Assembly (NCBI RefSeq): GCF_010728925.1
Contig: NZ_AP022608.1
Span: 1,550,001 to 1,614,000 of the forward strand
Direction of reading: 5' to 3'
DNA length: 64,000 nucleotides
Origin: Mycolicibacterium gadium
GTDB taxonomy: Bacteria; Actinomycetota; Actinomycetes; Mycobacteriales; Mycobacteriaceae
Shown here: piece after piece, positions 29,614-37,238 of the stretch
How the letters are laid out: every line of letters starts with the position of its first letter
Numbering within the stretch: position 1 is the stretch's first letter
Translations under genes and position numbers: made by a program
The notes under the pieces: generated by a model
Told to the model about the DNA's origin: nothing
Databases searched by the model: none
What the model saw: the letters and a program-made list of their open reading frames with translations, nothing else

Positions 29614-30560
29614 CAGTACCTGGCCTGGATGCGCTGCTGCATCTTCTGGGCGTGCTCGCGCATCTCCTGCGTGATCTCGAAGTGCCCGCCGAATTCGTTG
29701 AGATAACCGGGCGCGTACTTCGGGTCGGGAAGTATCTGCCGCAGCCAGCGATATGGCTTGCGGCGCCGCCACTCCCGCGGATAGCCGACCGACACTTCCT
29801 CGTGGCGAACACCGTCGTACCACGTGGTGCGCGGGATGTGCAGGTGGCCGTAAACCGAGCACAGCGCGTTGTAGCGGGTGTGCCAATCGGCGGTCGCCGT
29901 GGTGCCGCACCACAGCGCGAACTCCGGATAGAACATCGCATCGCACGGTTCGCGGACCAACGGGAAATGGTTCACCAGGATGTTGGGAGTCATCCAGTCG
30001 AGGTCCTCGAGCCGCTTGCGGGTCGAGGCGACCCGGTCGCGACACCATGCGTCGCGGGTGGCGTAGGGCTCGGCCGACAACAGGTACTCGTCGGTGCCGA
30101 CGATGTTGCGCTCGCGGGCAATGGCAAGCCCCTCGGCCTTGGTCGCTGCCCCCTCGGGAAGGAACGTGTAGTCGTAGAGCAGGAACATCGGCACGATCGT
30201 CGCCGGACCGCCCTCTTCCGTCCACACCGGGAACGGGTGCTCGGGGGTGATGACGCCCATCTGGTCGCACACGTCGACCAGGTAGTCGTAGCGGGCTTTA
30301 CCGAAGATCTGCATCGGGTCGCGGTTGGTGGTCCACAACTCGTGATTGCCCGGCACCCAGATCACCTTGGCGAAGCGCTTCCGCAGCAAGTCCAAGGCCC
30401 AATAGATCTCGTCGGTGCGTTCACCGACATCTCCGGCCACGATCAGCCAGTCGTCGGGTGTGGACGGGTGCAGCGACTCGGTGATGGGCTTGTTGCCCGT
30501 GTGACCGGTGTGAAGGTCGCTGATCGCCCATAGGGTGGGCTGCCTACCGTCGCGTGTCAC
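29613..30560 (-). CDS. pptH: Metallophosphatase, 4'-phosphopantetheinyl hydrolase PptH
   Basis: 315 residues from a GTG at 30560 with GGAGGG just upstream. Calcineurin-like motifs in order: ISDLHTGH, VAGDVGERTDE, VPGNHELW, ILVNHFPL, YGHLHIP. The M. tuberculosis orthologue Rv2795c (PptH) removes phosphopantetheine from carrier proteins, opposing PptT, and the two are translated as a coupled pair as they are here (1-bp overlap). A near-perfect KstR-type palindrome lies 47 bp upstream of its start. Confidence 0.9.
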   Translation of the reverse strand: MTRDGRQPTLWAISDLHTGHTGNKPITESLHPSTPDDWLIVAGDVGERTDEIYWALDLLRKRFAKVIWVPGNHELWTTNRDPMQIFGKARYDYLVDVCDQMGVITPEHPFPVWTEEGGPATIVPMFLLYDYTFLPEGAATKAEGLAIARERNIVGTDEYLLSAEPYATRDAWCRDRVASTRKRLEDLDWMTPNILVNHFPLVREPCDAMFYPEFALWCGTTATADWHTRYNALCSVYGHLHIPRTTWYDGVRHEEVSVGYPREWRRRKPYRWLRQILPDPKYAPGYLNEFGGHFEITQEMREHAQKMQQRIQARY

Positions 30561-30606
30561 AGCCCTCCAGCCTACGTGCGGGCGACGAGCGCTCTCGCAA
30601 CCCAAC

Positions 30607-30620
30607 TAGAACATGTTCTC
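30607..30620. promoter_or_regulatory. KstR-type palindrome TAGAACATGTTCTC
   Basis: The KstR consensus is TnnAACnnGTTnnA. Here 13 of the 14 positions comply (T-AG-AAC-AT-GTT-CT-C); only the last base differs, and AGAACATGTTCT (30608-30619) is a perfect 12-bp palindrome. It lies between divergent pptH and the DUF3558 gene. KstR is the TetR-type repressor of sterol catabolism. Binding is inferred from sequence only. Confidence 0.5.
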
Positions 30621-30716
30621 TTTTCCGCTTCGGACCCTGACTTCGGGCCGCTACACTCCCCGGGCAGGATCCGACCAGAGGCCGGCGGCCCCGCCGCCAC
30701 GACAGCAGGGGGTGTA

Positions 30717-31304
30717 ATGATCGCCAAGCTGCGCGTTTTCGCAGCGCTGTGTGCGCTCGTCGCAGCGGTGATCGCGGTCGGCCAGTCCCACCCCGGCGAA
30801 CCCATGCAGGTGCGCGCCTCGGACATTCCGATGACCAACGTCACAACCAGCATCAAATATCCGGTCATCGACATCACCGATCCGGATCCGTTCAACCCGT
30901 GCCGTGACCTCCCGCTCGACGTGATGGGGTCCCTCGGTCTGACCTTCACGCCGCCGATCCCCGAGGAAGGGATGCGGTGCAAGTACGACGCGGGCAACTA
31001 CCAGATGACCGTCGAGGCCTTCGTGTGGAAGACGTTCGAGGAGGCCCTTCCGGCGGATGCCATCCAACTCGACATCGACGGCCACCGTGCCGCGCAGTGG
31101 TGGGTCATGAAGCCGACCGACTGGAACAACCGCTGGTGGATCACCTGCGCCATCGGATTCGACACCGATTACGGCTTGATCCAACAGACGATCTTCTTCT
31201 CGACGATTTACTCCAACCCGCCACCGGACTGCATGCAGACCAACCTGCAGCGCGCCCACGAGCTGGTGCCGCACTACATCTTCCAGGGCCCCTCTAACGA
31301 GTGA
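30717..31304 (+). CDS. Exported DUF3558-like protein (Rv2799-like)
   Basis: 195 residues from the ATG at 30717, preceded by AGCAGGGGG; an earlier in-frame start (30576) is not supported. One N-terminal hydrophobic segment (residues 5-24) acts as signal peptide or anchor, with no lipobox. The mature part has the DUF3558 cysteine pattern: NPCRDLP, MRCKYDAGNYQMTVEAF, WWITCAIG and PPPDCMQTNL. A possible -10 TACACT is at 30652-30657, downstream of the KstR-type palindrome. The last 11 bp overlap the convergent gene. Role unknown, outside the membrane. Confidence 0.75.
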   Translation: MIAKLRVFAALCALVAAVIAVGQSHPGEPMQVRASDIPMTNVTTSIKYPVIDITDPDPFNPCRDLPLDVMGSLGLTFTPPIPEEGMRCKYDAGNYQMTVEAFVWKTFEEALPADAIQLDIDGHRAAQWWVMKPTDWNNRWWITCAIGFDTDYGLIQQTIFFSTIYSNPPPDCMQTNLQRAHELVPHYIFQGPSNE

Positions 31305-32367
31305 TCTTGTCCATCGGACTCGAGCGTTCGAGCATTCCGATGGTTTCTTCACCGTCCCAGCGATAGCGCACCCCGGCCTGCTGTAGCGCCGGAAAGGTCC
31401 AATTCGCCATCTTCTCGAGCATTTCGGCGGGCACCTCGCTGGGGTCGGTGATGTCATGCGTCGACACCACGGTCTCGCCCTCGATGTGCACGGTGCCGCG
31501 CTCGGTTTCCAGCACGACGGAGACGTCCTCGCCCTTGGGCTCCAGACGCGTCAGCCACGGCGCCTGCACGGCGCGCGCCGGGATCAGCTCACCGTCGCCA
31601 GCCGAATCACCGAGGTACAGGTAGCCCTCGTTGAACGCGGGCTCACCGTCGGGCCGCTGTGGGTAGGCGATGTAGCCGAAAGCCCGTCCTCCCGGAAAGA
31701 GCGCCGACTGCCAGCAGTGGCCCCAGAACCCCTCAAGACGGCGTACGCCCTGGCGACGGATCCGGAGGCCGCTCCCCGCGAACGCGTGCTGTTCGCCGGC
31801 CACGTGCACCGAGCCCGTCGCCCGGAATAGCTGCTCGTAGCGGGGTCCTCCCATGAGATCGCCGACGATCGACGTCTTCAACTGCGCATCCGCATCGGCC
31901 TGCAGTGCGCCCTGCACCCACGGCGGCACCGCCATGGTCGCCTCGACCTCGAATCGCAGGTCGACTGACGGCCCGTCCTTGCGGCCCGCGATCAGATCGG
32001 CCGACGACGTCGCGTCGGCCTTTCCGTCGAACGTCATCGTCCACACGTCGAACGGTTTGACGCACGCGAACGCGAGCGGGCCCGCGCCCAGCACCGACGG
32101 CTTGCCGTCCGCGCCGATGGGCGACACGCTCGGGCCCTCGTCACGCAGTCGGTACACGCGCCCGTCGGCGAACGCGACGTTCACCTGGACGCCGTGCGCC
32201 TCCCAGTTCGCGGCGACCGCTTCGACACCGATGCGTGGCAACCCCACACTGCCGCGGTCGTCGACGACCCAGAAACTCACCGAATCCCGCATCTCCGGGT
32301 TGTCCGGTCGCTGCGCGAACATGTATTCACGCTCGGCGTCGATGCCGCCGGTCAGGTCAATTGCCAT
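31294..32367 (-). CDS. Uncharacterised protein, possibly AttH/hydroxyneurosporene-synthase-like beta-barrel
   Basis: 357 residues, no signal peptide, mostly beta strands. Landmarks are EYMFAQRPDNPEMRDSVSFW at the start and RLEGFWGHCWQSALFPGGRAFGYIAY (about 215-240), a His/Trp-rich strand seen in lipocalin-like AttH-type proteins often found beside lipid and aromatic degradation genes. The start overlaps the sulfotransferase stop by 11 bp, so the two are co-expressed. I can give the fold guess but no reaction. Confidence 0.6.
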   Translation of the reverse strand: MAIDLTGGIDAEREYMFAQRPDNPEMRDSVSFWVVDDRGSVGLPRIGVEAVAANWEAHGVQVNVAFADGRVYRLRDEGPSVSPIGADGKPSVLGAGPLAFACVKPFDVWTMTFDGKADATSSADLIAGRKDGPSVDLRFEVEATMAVPPWVQGALQADADAQLKTSIVGDLMGGPRYEQLFRATGSVHVAGEQHAFAGSGLRIRRQGVRRLEGFWGHCWQSALFPGGRAFGYIAYPQRPDGEPAFNEGYLYLGDSAGDGELIPARAVQAPWLTRLEPKGEDVSVVLETERGTVHIEGETVVSTHDITDPSEVPAEMLEKMANWTFPALQQAGVRYRWDGEETIGMLERSSPMDKITR

Positions 32368-33490
32368 GCGAGCCTCCCAGGTAGGCGTCGACGTAGGTGG
32401 CGAACAGCGGCCGAATCGCGTCGGCGTCGATACCGAATGCTTTCGGGTCGGCTTTTGGGTGTGGATCGTGGTTGTGGGCGTTCTCGGCCCACCACGCGCG
32501 CATGCCGTCCTCGAACTCAGTGGTAACGGGCGCCCCGAGCCAGGCGTACAGTCGGCGCACCTCGCCGATCGGGTCGCCCTGCATGGCCCGAAAGTCGATG
32601 TCGAAGAAACGATGATCGGCTCCGCCGGCGCGGAACTTCAGCACGCGGTCGATGCCCGTCGACCACTGTTTGACGTTGAGCTCGCCCAGATACCGGCGGT
32701 CGACGTCGTCGCTGAATCCGGAGACGATGTCGGCGTACACATCGGCGACCGAGAGCATCACGTCGGCCGGGTCGCGGTGGGTCATCACGAATCGGGCGTC
32801 CGGGAACACCCGGTCGAGGAAGCCGAGGGAGATCACGTGGGCCGGTGACTTCAACCGCCACGGTCGTGTTGGCTCACCCCACTGCAACAGCTTGAGCACG
32901 CGACGCTCGTAGTGGTAGGTGGACGTGAAGTCGGCCCGGTCCAGCAGCCAGTCGGAGTACGACGGTATCTGCGCGAACGCCTGGAACATCTGCGATTTGA
33001 AGTCGAGCGCCATCAGATCGAGGCATTCCATCGGCCCCGCAACATCGTTGGGCACGTGTTGCCTGCTGCCGACGACAACGGGCCGTGCCTCAAGCGGAAT
33101 TCTCGGGTCGTCACCCTGCACCGTCGAGGGGGGCGGGCACGGCCGGGTGGACTCCCAACTGCGTAGGTAGCGGATGTGTGGATCGCGGGCCAGCAGGAAC
33201 GACAGCGCCGTCGACCCGGTGCGGGGCAGGCCGAGTCCGAACAACGGCGCCTCGATCTGCTCGTCGTCGATCTCGGGATGACGGCGATACCAGTCCTCGA
33301 CCTGTAACCGCTGGCACAGGTGCAGTCCGATGCGGTCGTAGACGAACGCTTCGCCGCGGGGGTTCAGTCGCGATTCGTCGCCCAGGGCGCGCACGAGGAT
33401 TCCCAGGCCCTCGCGGAAGGAGTCGTCACCGAAATCGTCGAGTCCGGTGCGTTGCACCGCAGCGCCGGTCAGGTCGTCGAGCGATGGCAC
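32357..33490 (-). CDS. PAPS-dependent sulfotransferase family protein
   Basis: 377 residues from a GTG at 33490 with GGGGAGGTG upstream; the longer frame would run across the TetR operator. The 5'-phosphosulfate loop is LFGLGLPRTGSTALSFLL (about residues 83-100) and the 3'-phosphate-binding segment is RFVMTHRDPADVMLSVADVY (about 235-255). It would transfer sulfate from PAPS to a hydroxyl of a lipid or small molecule. Divergent from the TetR gene with a shared operator, and followed by the unknown protein at 31294. Confidence 0.85.
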   Translation of the reverse strand: MPSLDDLTGAAVQRTGLDDFGDDSFREGLGILVRALGDESRLNPRGEAFVYDRIGLHLCQRLQVEDWYRRHPEIDDEQIEAPLFGLGLPRTGSTALSFLLARDPHIRYLRSWESTRPCPPPSTVQGDDPRIPLEARPVVVGSRQHVPNDVAGPMECLDLMALDFKSQMFQAFAQIPSYSDWLLDRADFTSTYHYERRVLKLLQWGEPTRPWRLKSPAHVISLGFLDRVFPDARFVMTHRDPADVMLSVADVYADIVSGFSDDVDRRYLGELNVKQWSTGIDRVLKFRAGGADHRFFDIDFRAMQGDPIGEVRRLYAWLGAPVTTEFEDGMRAWWAENAHNHDPHPKADPKAFGIDADAIRPLFATYVDAYLGGSHGN

Positions 33491-33524
33491 GGTGCACCTC
33501 CCCTTCGGCACGGAGTCGATTTGG

Positions 33525-33540
33525 TGACAGTACACTGTCA
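33525..33540. promoter_or_regulatory. TetR-type operator TGACAGT-AC-ACTGTCA
   Basis: Perfect 7-bp arms around a 2-bp centre, 5 bp before the tetR ATG and 34 bp before the sulfotransferase GTG. It contains TACACT (33531-33536) as a -10 for tetR and, on the other strand, TACTGT for the sulfotransferase. A dimer bound here would block both promoters. Confidence 0.75.
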
Positions 33541-33545
33541 CTATT

Positions 33546-34160
33546 ATGAGCGAGTCGTCAATGGCGCGGCGCACCTACGACAACCGGGCGCGTCAGCAGA
33601 AGGCGGCCCAGACGCGGGAGCGCATCGTCGCGGCCGGCAGCGAATTGGTGCACGCCTTCGACTCCTGGAACTGGCGAGATCTGACGTTCAAGGCGGTGGC
33701 CGAACGCGCGGGCGTCGGCGAGCGGACCGTTTACCGGCACTTCCCCACCGAACGACATCTGCACGACGCGGTCATGCAGCGACTGGAGTGCGAGGCGGGC
33801 ATCTCCTACGAGGATGTCAACCTGACCAACATCGACGACGTGACGGCCAGGGTCTTCGCGTCCTTGCAACGATTCTCCGTACGGAGATCCGTTGACACGC
33901 CGCAGGATCCGACGTTCGTCGGCGTCGACGCCCGGAGGCGCGAAGCGCTCGTACGTGCGGTGTCGGCGTCTGCCCCCGCATGGTCGGCCGCCCAGCAGCA
34001 GATGGCAGCGGCCCTGCTCGACGTGCTCTGGAACGTGCCGAGCTATGAGCGGCTGGTGGGGGTATGGGGCATCGACGGGACCGATGCGACGCGCGCGATC
34101 GGGTGGGTCATGGCCAAGGTGATCAGTGCTATCGAGGACGACGATGCGCCACCCGCGTAG
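33546..34160 (+). CDS. TetR-family transcriptional regulator
   Basis: 204 residues. N-terminal helix-turn-helix (about 22-70) with the family stretch FKAVAERAGVGERTVYRHFPTERHLHDAV; the rest is a helical ligand-binding domain (about 75-200). ATG at 33546 has no ribosome-binding site; a second ATG at 33561 (MARRTYDNRARQQ) is also possible. It lies directly after a 16-bp palindrome between it and the sulfotransferase, so it most likely represses both. The CocE-type hydrolase follows within 10 bp. Confidence 0.85.
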   Translation: MSESSMARRTYDNRARQQKAAQTRERIVAAGSELVHAFDSWNWRDLTFKAVAERAGVGERTVYRHFPTERHLHDAVMQRLECEAGISYEDVNLTNIDDVTARVFASLQRFSVRRSVDTPQDPTFVGVDARRREALVRAVSASAPAWSAAQQQMAAALLDVLWNVPSYERLVGVWGIDGTDATRAIGWVMAKVISAIEDDDAPPA

Positions 34161-34170
34161 CGTGCGTGAG

Positions 34171-35844
34171 ATGACCGCGGTCTCCGACAACGCCACCTCC
34201 ACGTCGTCCCGAGGCAAATTCGGGACATTCCGCGACCGGACCCTGACCCGACTGCTTCGCCTGCCTCCGCAGACGACCGAATATTCGGTGCACACCGTTC
34301 GAGTGCCGATGCGCGACGGTGTCGAATTGCTCACCGACCACTACGAGCCCGCGACTCCCCATCCGGCGGGCACGCTGCTGGTGCGCTGCCCTTACGGCCG
34401 GGGGTTCCCGTTCTCCTCGATGTACGCCGGCGTGTACGCCGCGCGCGGTTACCACGTGGTGTTCCAAAGCGTGCGTGGCACATTCGGCTCCGGTGGAGAC
34501 TTCGTGCCCATGGTCCACGAGAAGGCCGACGGCGCGGACACCGTCGCGTGGCTGAGGCTCCAGCCGTGGTTCACCGGTTCGTTCGCCACCATCGGCCTTT
34601 CCTATCTCGGCTTCACCCAGTGGGCCTTGCTCGCCGACCCGCCGCCGGAGATGAAGGCCGCCGTCATCACGGTGGGCCTACACGATCCCAGCGGACCGCG
34701 TTGGGGTACCGGCTCGTTCGCACTGAACGACTTCCTCGGCTGGAGCGACCTGGTCGCCCGGCAGGAGGGTCCGAAACTGCGTTCGACGGTCCGGCAGTTA
34801 CGCGCCCGGCGTGCGTTGAGTCGGGCGACGAGCGGGCTCCCGGCCGGAGATGCCGGCCGGACGCTGTTGGGCAAGGGCGCAACGTGGTGGGAGGAATGGC
34901 TCAGCCATCCCGAGGCCGACGACCCGTTCTGGGCCGACAGGAGCGCGTGGGATGCGCTGCAGCGCAACGATATTCCGGTATTGCTGATCGGCGGCTGGCA
35001 GGACCTGTTTCTGGAGCAGACACTCACGCAATACGACGCGCTGAAACGGCGCGGGGTGGACGTCGCCGCGACCATCGGCTCGTGGACGCACACACAAGTC
35101 ATGTACAAAGCGGCGGCGACGGTGACGCGCGAATCGCTGGACTGGTTCGACGCACACGTCGGTGGCAAAGGAACAACGCGCAGTCCGGTCCGCATCGAGG
35201 TGAACGGCAAGGGCTGGACCGACCTGCCGGAGTGGCCGCCGGCGATGCCCGAGCGAGTGCTCTACCTCCAACCCACCGGCCGCCTCGGCGATGCAGTGCC
35301 GCCCGACACCGCATCCCCGACCCGTTTCACGTACAACCCGGTGGATCCGACCCCCACGATCGGCGGCCGCCTGCTCGCACCCGAGGGTGGCTACCGCAAG
35401 GACGCGAAACTCGCCGAGCGGCCCGACGTGCTCTGCTTCACCGGCGACCGGCTACCTGCCGATCTGTATGTCGTGGGGACGCCGGTGGTCGAGTTGACGC
35501 ATTCCTGCGACAACCCGTACCACGACGTGTTCGTCCGCATCAGCGAAGTCGACGCCAAGGGCGTCTCCCGCAACGTGAGCGACGGATACCGCCGCAGCGC
35601 AACGGCTTCGGGTGATCCCGGCACCGTCCGCATCGAGCTGGATGCGACCGCCCACCGGTTCCGCGCCGGCTCGCGGATCCGGGTGCTGGTCGCCGGCGGC
35701 TCGCATCCGCGGTTCGTGCGCAATCTCGGAACCAACGATCCCCTGGTCAGCGCGCGAGAGCTCATGGTGTCGACGCACACCGTGCACCTCGGCGAGGGTG
35801 GGGTGTCCCGGCTCGTGCTGCCCGCAGGCCCAGACGCGCCTTGA
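34171..35844 (+). CDS. CocE/NonD-type X-Pro dipeptidyl-peptidase-like hydrolase (Rv2800-like)
   Basis: 557 residues. Start at the ATG 10 bp after tetR; an in-frame GTG at 34162 is equally possible. Alpha/beta-hydrolase domain with Ser144 in GLSYLG, acid in GGWQDLFLEQ and His in GSWTHTQV; the C-terminal jelly-roll domain (about 350-550, ending TVHLGEGGVSRLVLP) is typical of CocE and cephalosporin/ester hydrolases. No signal peptide. In M. tuberculosis a similar gene (Rv2800) sits next to the Rv2799 type; here three genes separate them. Substrate unknown. Confidence 0.82.
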   Translation: MTAVSDNATSTSSRGKFGTFRDRTLTRLLRLPPQTTEYSVHTVRVPMRDGVELLTDHYEPATPHPAGTLLVRCPYGRGFPFSSMYAGVYAARGYHVVFQSVRGTFGSGGDFVPMVHEKADGADTVAWLRLQPWFTGSFATIGLSYLGFTQWALLADPPPEMKAAVITVGLHDPSGPRWGTGSFALNDFLGWSDLVARQEGPKLRSTVRQLRARRALSRATSGLPAGDAGRTLLGKGATWWEEWLSHPEADDPFWADRSAWDALQRNDIPVLLIGGWQDLFLEQTLTQYDALKRRGVDVAATIGSWTHTQVMYKAAATVTRESLDWFDAHVGGKGTTRSPVRIEVNGKGWTDLPEWPPAMPERVLYLQPTGRLGDAVPPDTASPTRFTYNPVDPTPTIGGRLLAPEGGYRKDAKLAERPDVLCFTGDRLPADLYVVGTPVVELTHSCDNPYHDVFVRISEVDAKGVSRNVSDGYRRSATASGDPGTVRIELDATAHRFRAGSRIRVLVAGGSHPRFVRNLGTNDPLVSARELMVSTHTVHLGEGGVSRLVLPAGPDAP

Positions 35845-35980
35845 GGCCGCTGAGCAAACACAATTGTCGACCGCTGATTGCGGAATGCGCGAAATGCAAG
35901 TATTTCATAGGAAACGCATACACTAACTACGACGGCAGGCGAACAGCTATGCGCGATTTCGCCCGCCATCTCGTGTACGG

Positions 35981-36214
35981 TCAGTCACCCAAAACAAAAA
36001 GTGGCGACGAGTGCGAACCCCACACCTTTGGCGGCGAGACCACCGGCGGCGTCGAATAAATCGACACGTGGCCGGGGCGCTGCGTTGTCGTGCTACCGCC
36101 GGAATCATGCGTACTCGTCACGCTTGCGCCAGCGGCGCCCGGCGCCGACGCGATGGCGGCGGCAACCGCCCCGGCGCCCAACAGCGTTGCGAAAGTTCGC
36201 GGCTTGATGTCCAT
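35981..36214 (-). CDS. Small secreted protein of unknown function
   Basis: 77 residues from the ATG at 36214, which has GAGGGAGAAG just upstream; the same frame reaches 36286 but without a site. Signal peptide at residues 5-30 (LLGAGAVAAAIASAPGAAGA), then a short mature part rich in Ser, Thr and Pro (STHDSGGSTTTQRPGHVS, STPPVVSPPKVWG) with no cysteine. It resembles small exported proteins seen only in mycobacteria. It lies in an AT-richer pocket (35845-36370) with an inverted repeat upstream. Confidence 0.6.
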   Translation of the reverse strand: MDIKPRTFATLLGAGAVAAAIASAPGAAGASVTSTHDSGGSTTTQRPGHVSIYSTPPVVSPPKVWGSHSSPLFVLGD

Positions 36215-36250
36215 TTTCTTCTCCCTCATCCATTCCTGTTGTGCCAGACA

Positions 36251-36268
36251 ATCGACGAATTTGTCGAT
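36251..36268. promoter_or_regulatory. Inverted repeat ATCGAC-GAATTT-GTCGAT upstream of the small secreted protein gene
   Basis: Perfect 6-bp arms with a 6-bp centre whose inner AATT is also self-complementary. It is 37 bp upstream of the start of the small secreted protein and inside AT-rich DNA (TTTATTCTGTACAACATTCAATTTAG follows it). Candidate operator. Confidence 0.4.
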
Positions 36269-36374
36269 GTTTATTCTGTACAACATTCAATTTAGGGAGC
36301 AATCAAGCGCACGTCGCGTACCTCATATCCAATTCAAATAATGGGTGTGTGTCCGCAACTTGCAGCAAAGTGAC

Positions 36375-36938
36375 TCAGCCGACGGCTCGGCGAACCTGCT
36401 CGGCAACATCCTCGAGCGCGTCCGCCGGGTGCACCGGCGGTGCCCAGGCCGGATCGACGGGCAGCGGCACCCAGCTCTTACAGCCGGCGTACTCGGGCGT
36501 GCGCGGTAGACGCACGGGTTCCCGCAACGGGCTGGCCTGCACCACCAGCACGGTGAGACGGTGTTTGGGGCGGAAGTCCAGCCGATCGGCCCGTACCGAT
36601 GCGACGGTCCAGATGTGCAGCGCCTCAATTTCGTCGAGGCTTTCGGGCCGGCCGACCTCGATGGCGGCGACAACTTTGGCGCCGGCCCGCAGGACGACCT
36701 CGGCCTCGGTGCTGTCGGCGGCCGCGGCGTCGAGCAGGTCGTGGTGTTCGGGCCTTACCCGCTCGCTATGGCTGTGGGCGACCGTGGGAAAGAACAAGAA
36801 GCGTGATGCGCTGAGCGCGAACCGCTTCTCGTGGATGCCGCCCTTGCGTAGCAGCACCGTCTGCCTGCCGTCGAGCAGGCCGTGCACCGCCGCGCTCCAC
36901 TCCTTGAGTGCGGGCTGGGTCAGCGTCTGCGCAGTCAC
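36375..36938 (-). CDS. DUF1802 family protein
   Basis: 187 residues from the GTG at 36938, which overlaps the stop of the DUF2277 gene (GTGA); the long frame reaching 37622 is a shadow of echA16. The family pattern is visible: ALKEWSAAVHGLLDGRQTVLLRKGGIHEK, then FLFFPTVAHSH with paired histidines, and WEKP-like basic C-terminal segments. Function is unknown in the family. Coupled to the DUF2277 gene. Confidence 0.78.
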   Translation of the reverse strand: MTAQTLTQPALKEWSAAVHGLLDGRQTVLLRKGGIHEKRFALSASRFLFFPTVAHSHSERVRPEHHDLLDAAAADSTEAEVVLRAGAKVVAAIEVGRPESLDEIEALHIWTVASVRADRLDFRPKHRLTVLVVQASPLREPVRLPRTPEYAGCKSWVPLPVDPAWAPPVHPADALEDVAEQVRRAVG

Positions 36939-37216
36939 CCGGTGCCGGCGGCTCGGGCCTCGATGCGCGCCCGCACCTCGGGACGCCGCAGCGGTGGAAT
37001 CGTCTTGGGCGGTTGGCGCCGTGGCGCCAGCCCGGCCAACAGCCGGGTGGTGATCGCGGTGACCTCGGCGACGGCCTCCTCGAAGGCTTCGACGTTCGCC
37101 CCGGAGGGCCGCGTGATTCCGCTGACTTTGCGGACGTACTGACGTGAGGCCGCTTCGATTTCCTCCGCGGTGGCTGCCGGCTCCAGTCCGCGTAGCTCGG
37201 TGATGTTTCGGCACAT
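36935..37216 (-). CDS. DUF2277 family protein
   Basis: 93 residues from the ATG at 37216. The protein begins MCRNITELRGLEPAAT, the DUF2277 signature (an early Cys then IT.LR..EP), followed by EEIEAASRQYVRKVSGITRPS and a basic C terminus. Family proteins are short, and their role is unknown although they resemble a DNA-repair or uptake accessory in spacing with helix-hairpin motifs only loosely. Divergent from echA16 and co-translated with the DUF1802 gene. Confidence 0.8.
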   Translation of the reverse strand: MCRNITELRGLEPAATAEEIEAASRQYVRKVSGITRPSGANVEAFEEAVAEVTAITTRLLAGLAPRRQPPKTIPPLRRPEVRARIEARAAGTG

Positions 37217-37226
37217 GACTCCACGA

Positions 37227-37232
37227 TAGGTT
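37227..37232 (+). promoter_or_regulatory. Candidate -10 TAGGTT for a leaderless echA16 mRNA
   Basis: TAGGTT ends 6 nt before the ATG at 37239 with no Shine-Dalgarno sequence between. Prediction only. Confidence 0.35.
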
Positions 37233-37238
37233 CGAGCC

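Noticed and set aside
28933..30270. 445-codon pptT frame
   Set aside because: The upstream part is a shadow of pptH. The ATG at 29613 overlaps the pptH stop and gives the family length.
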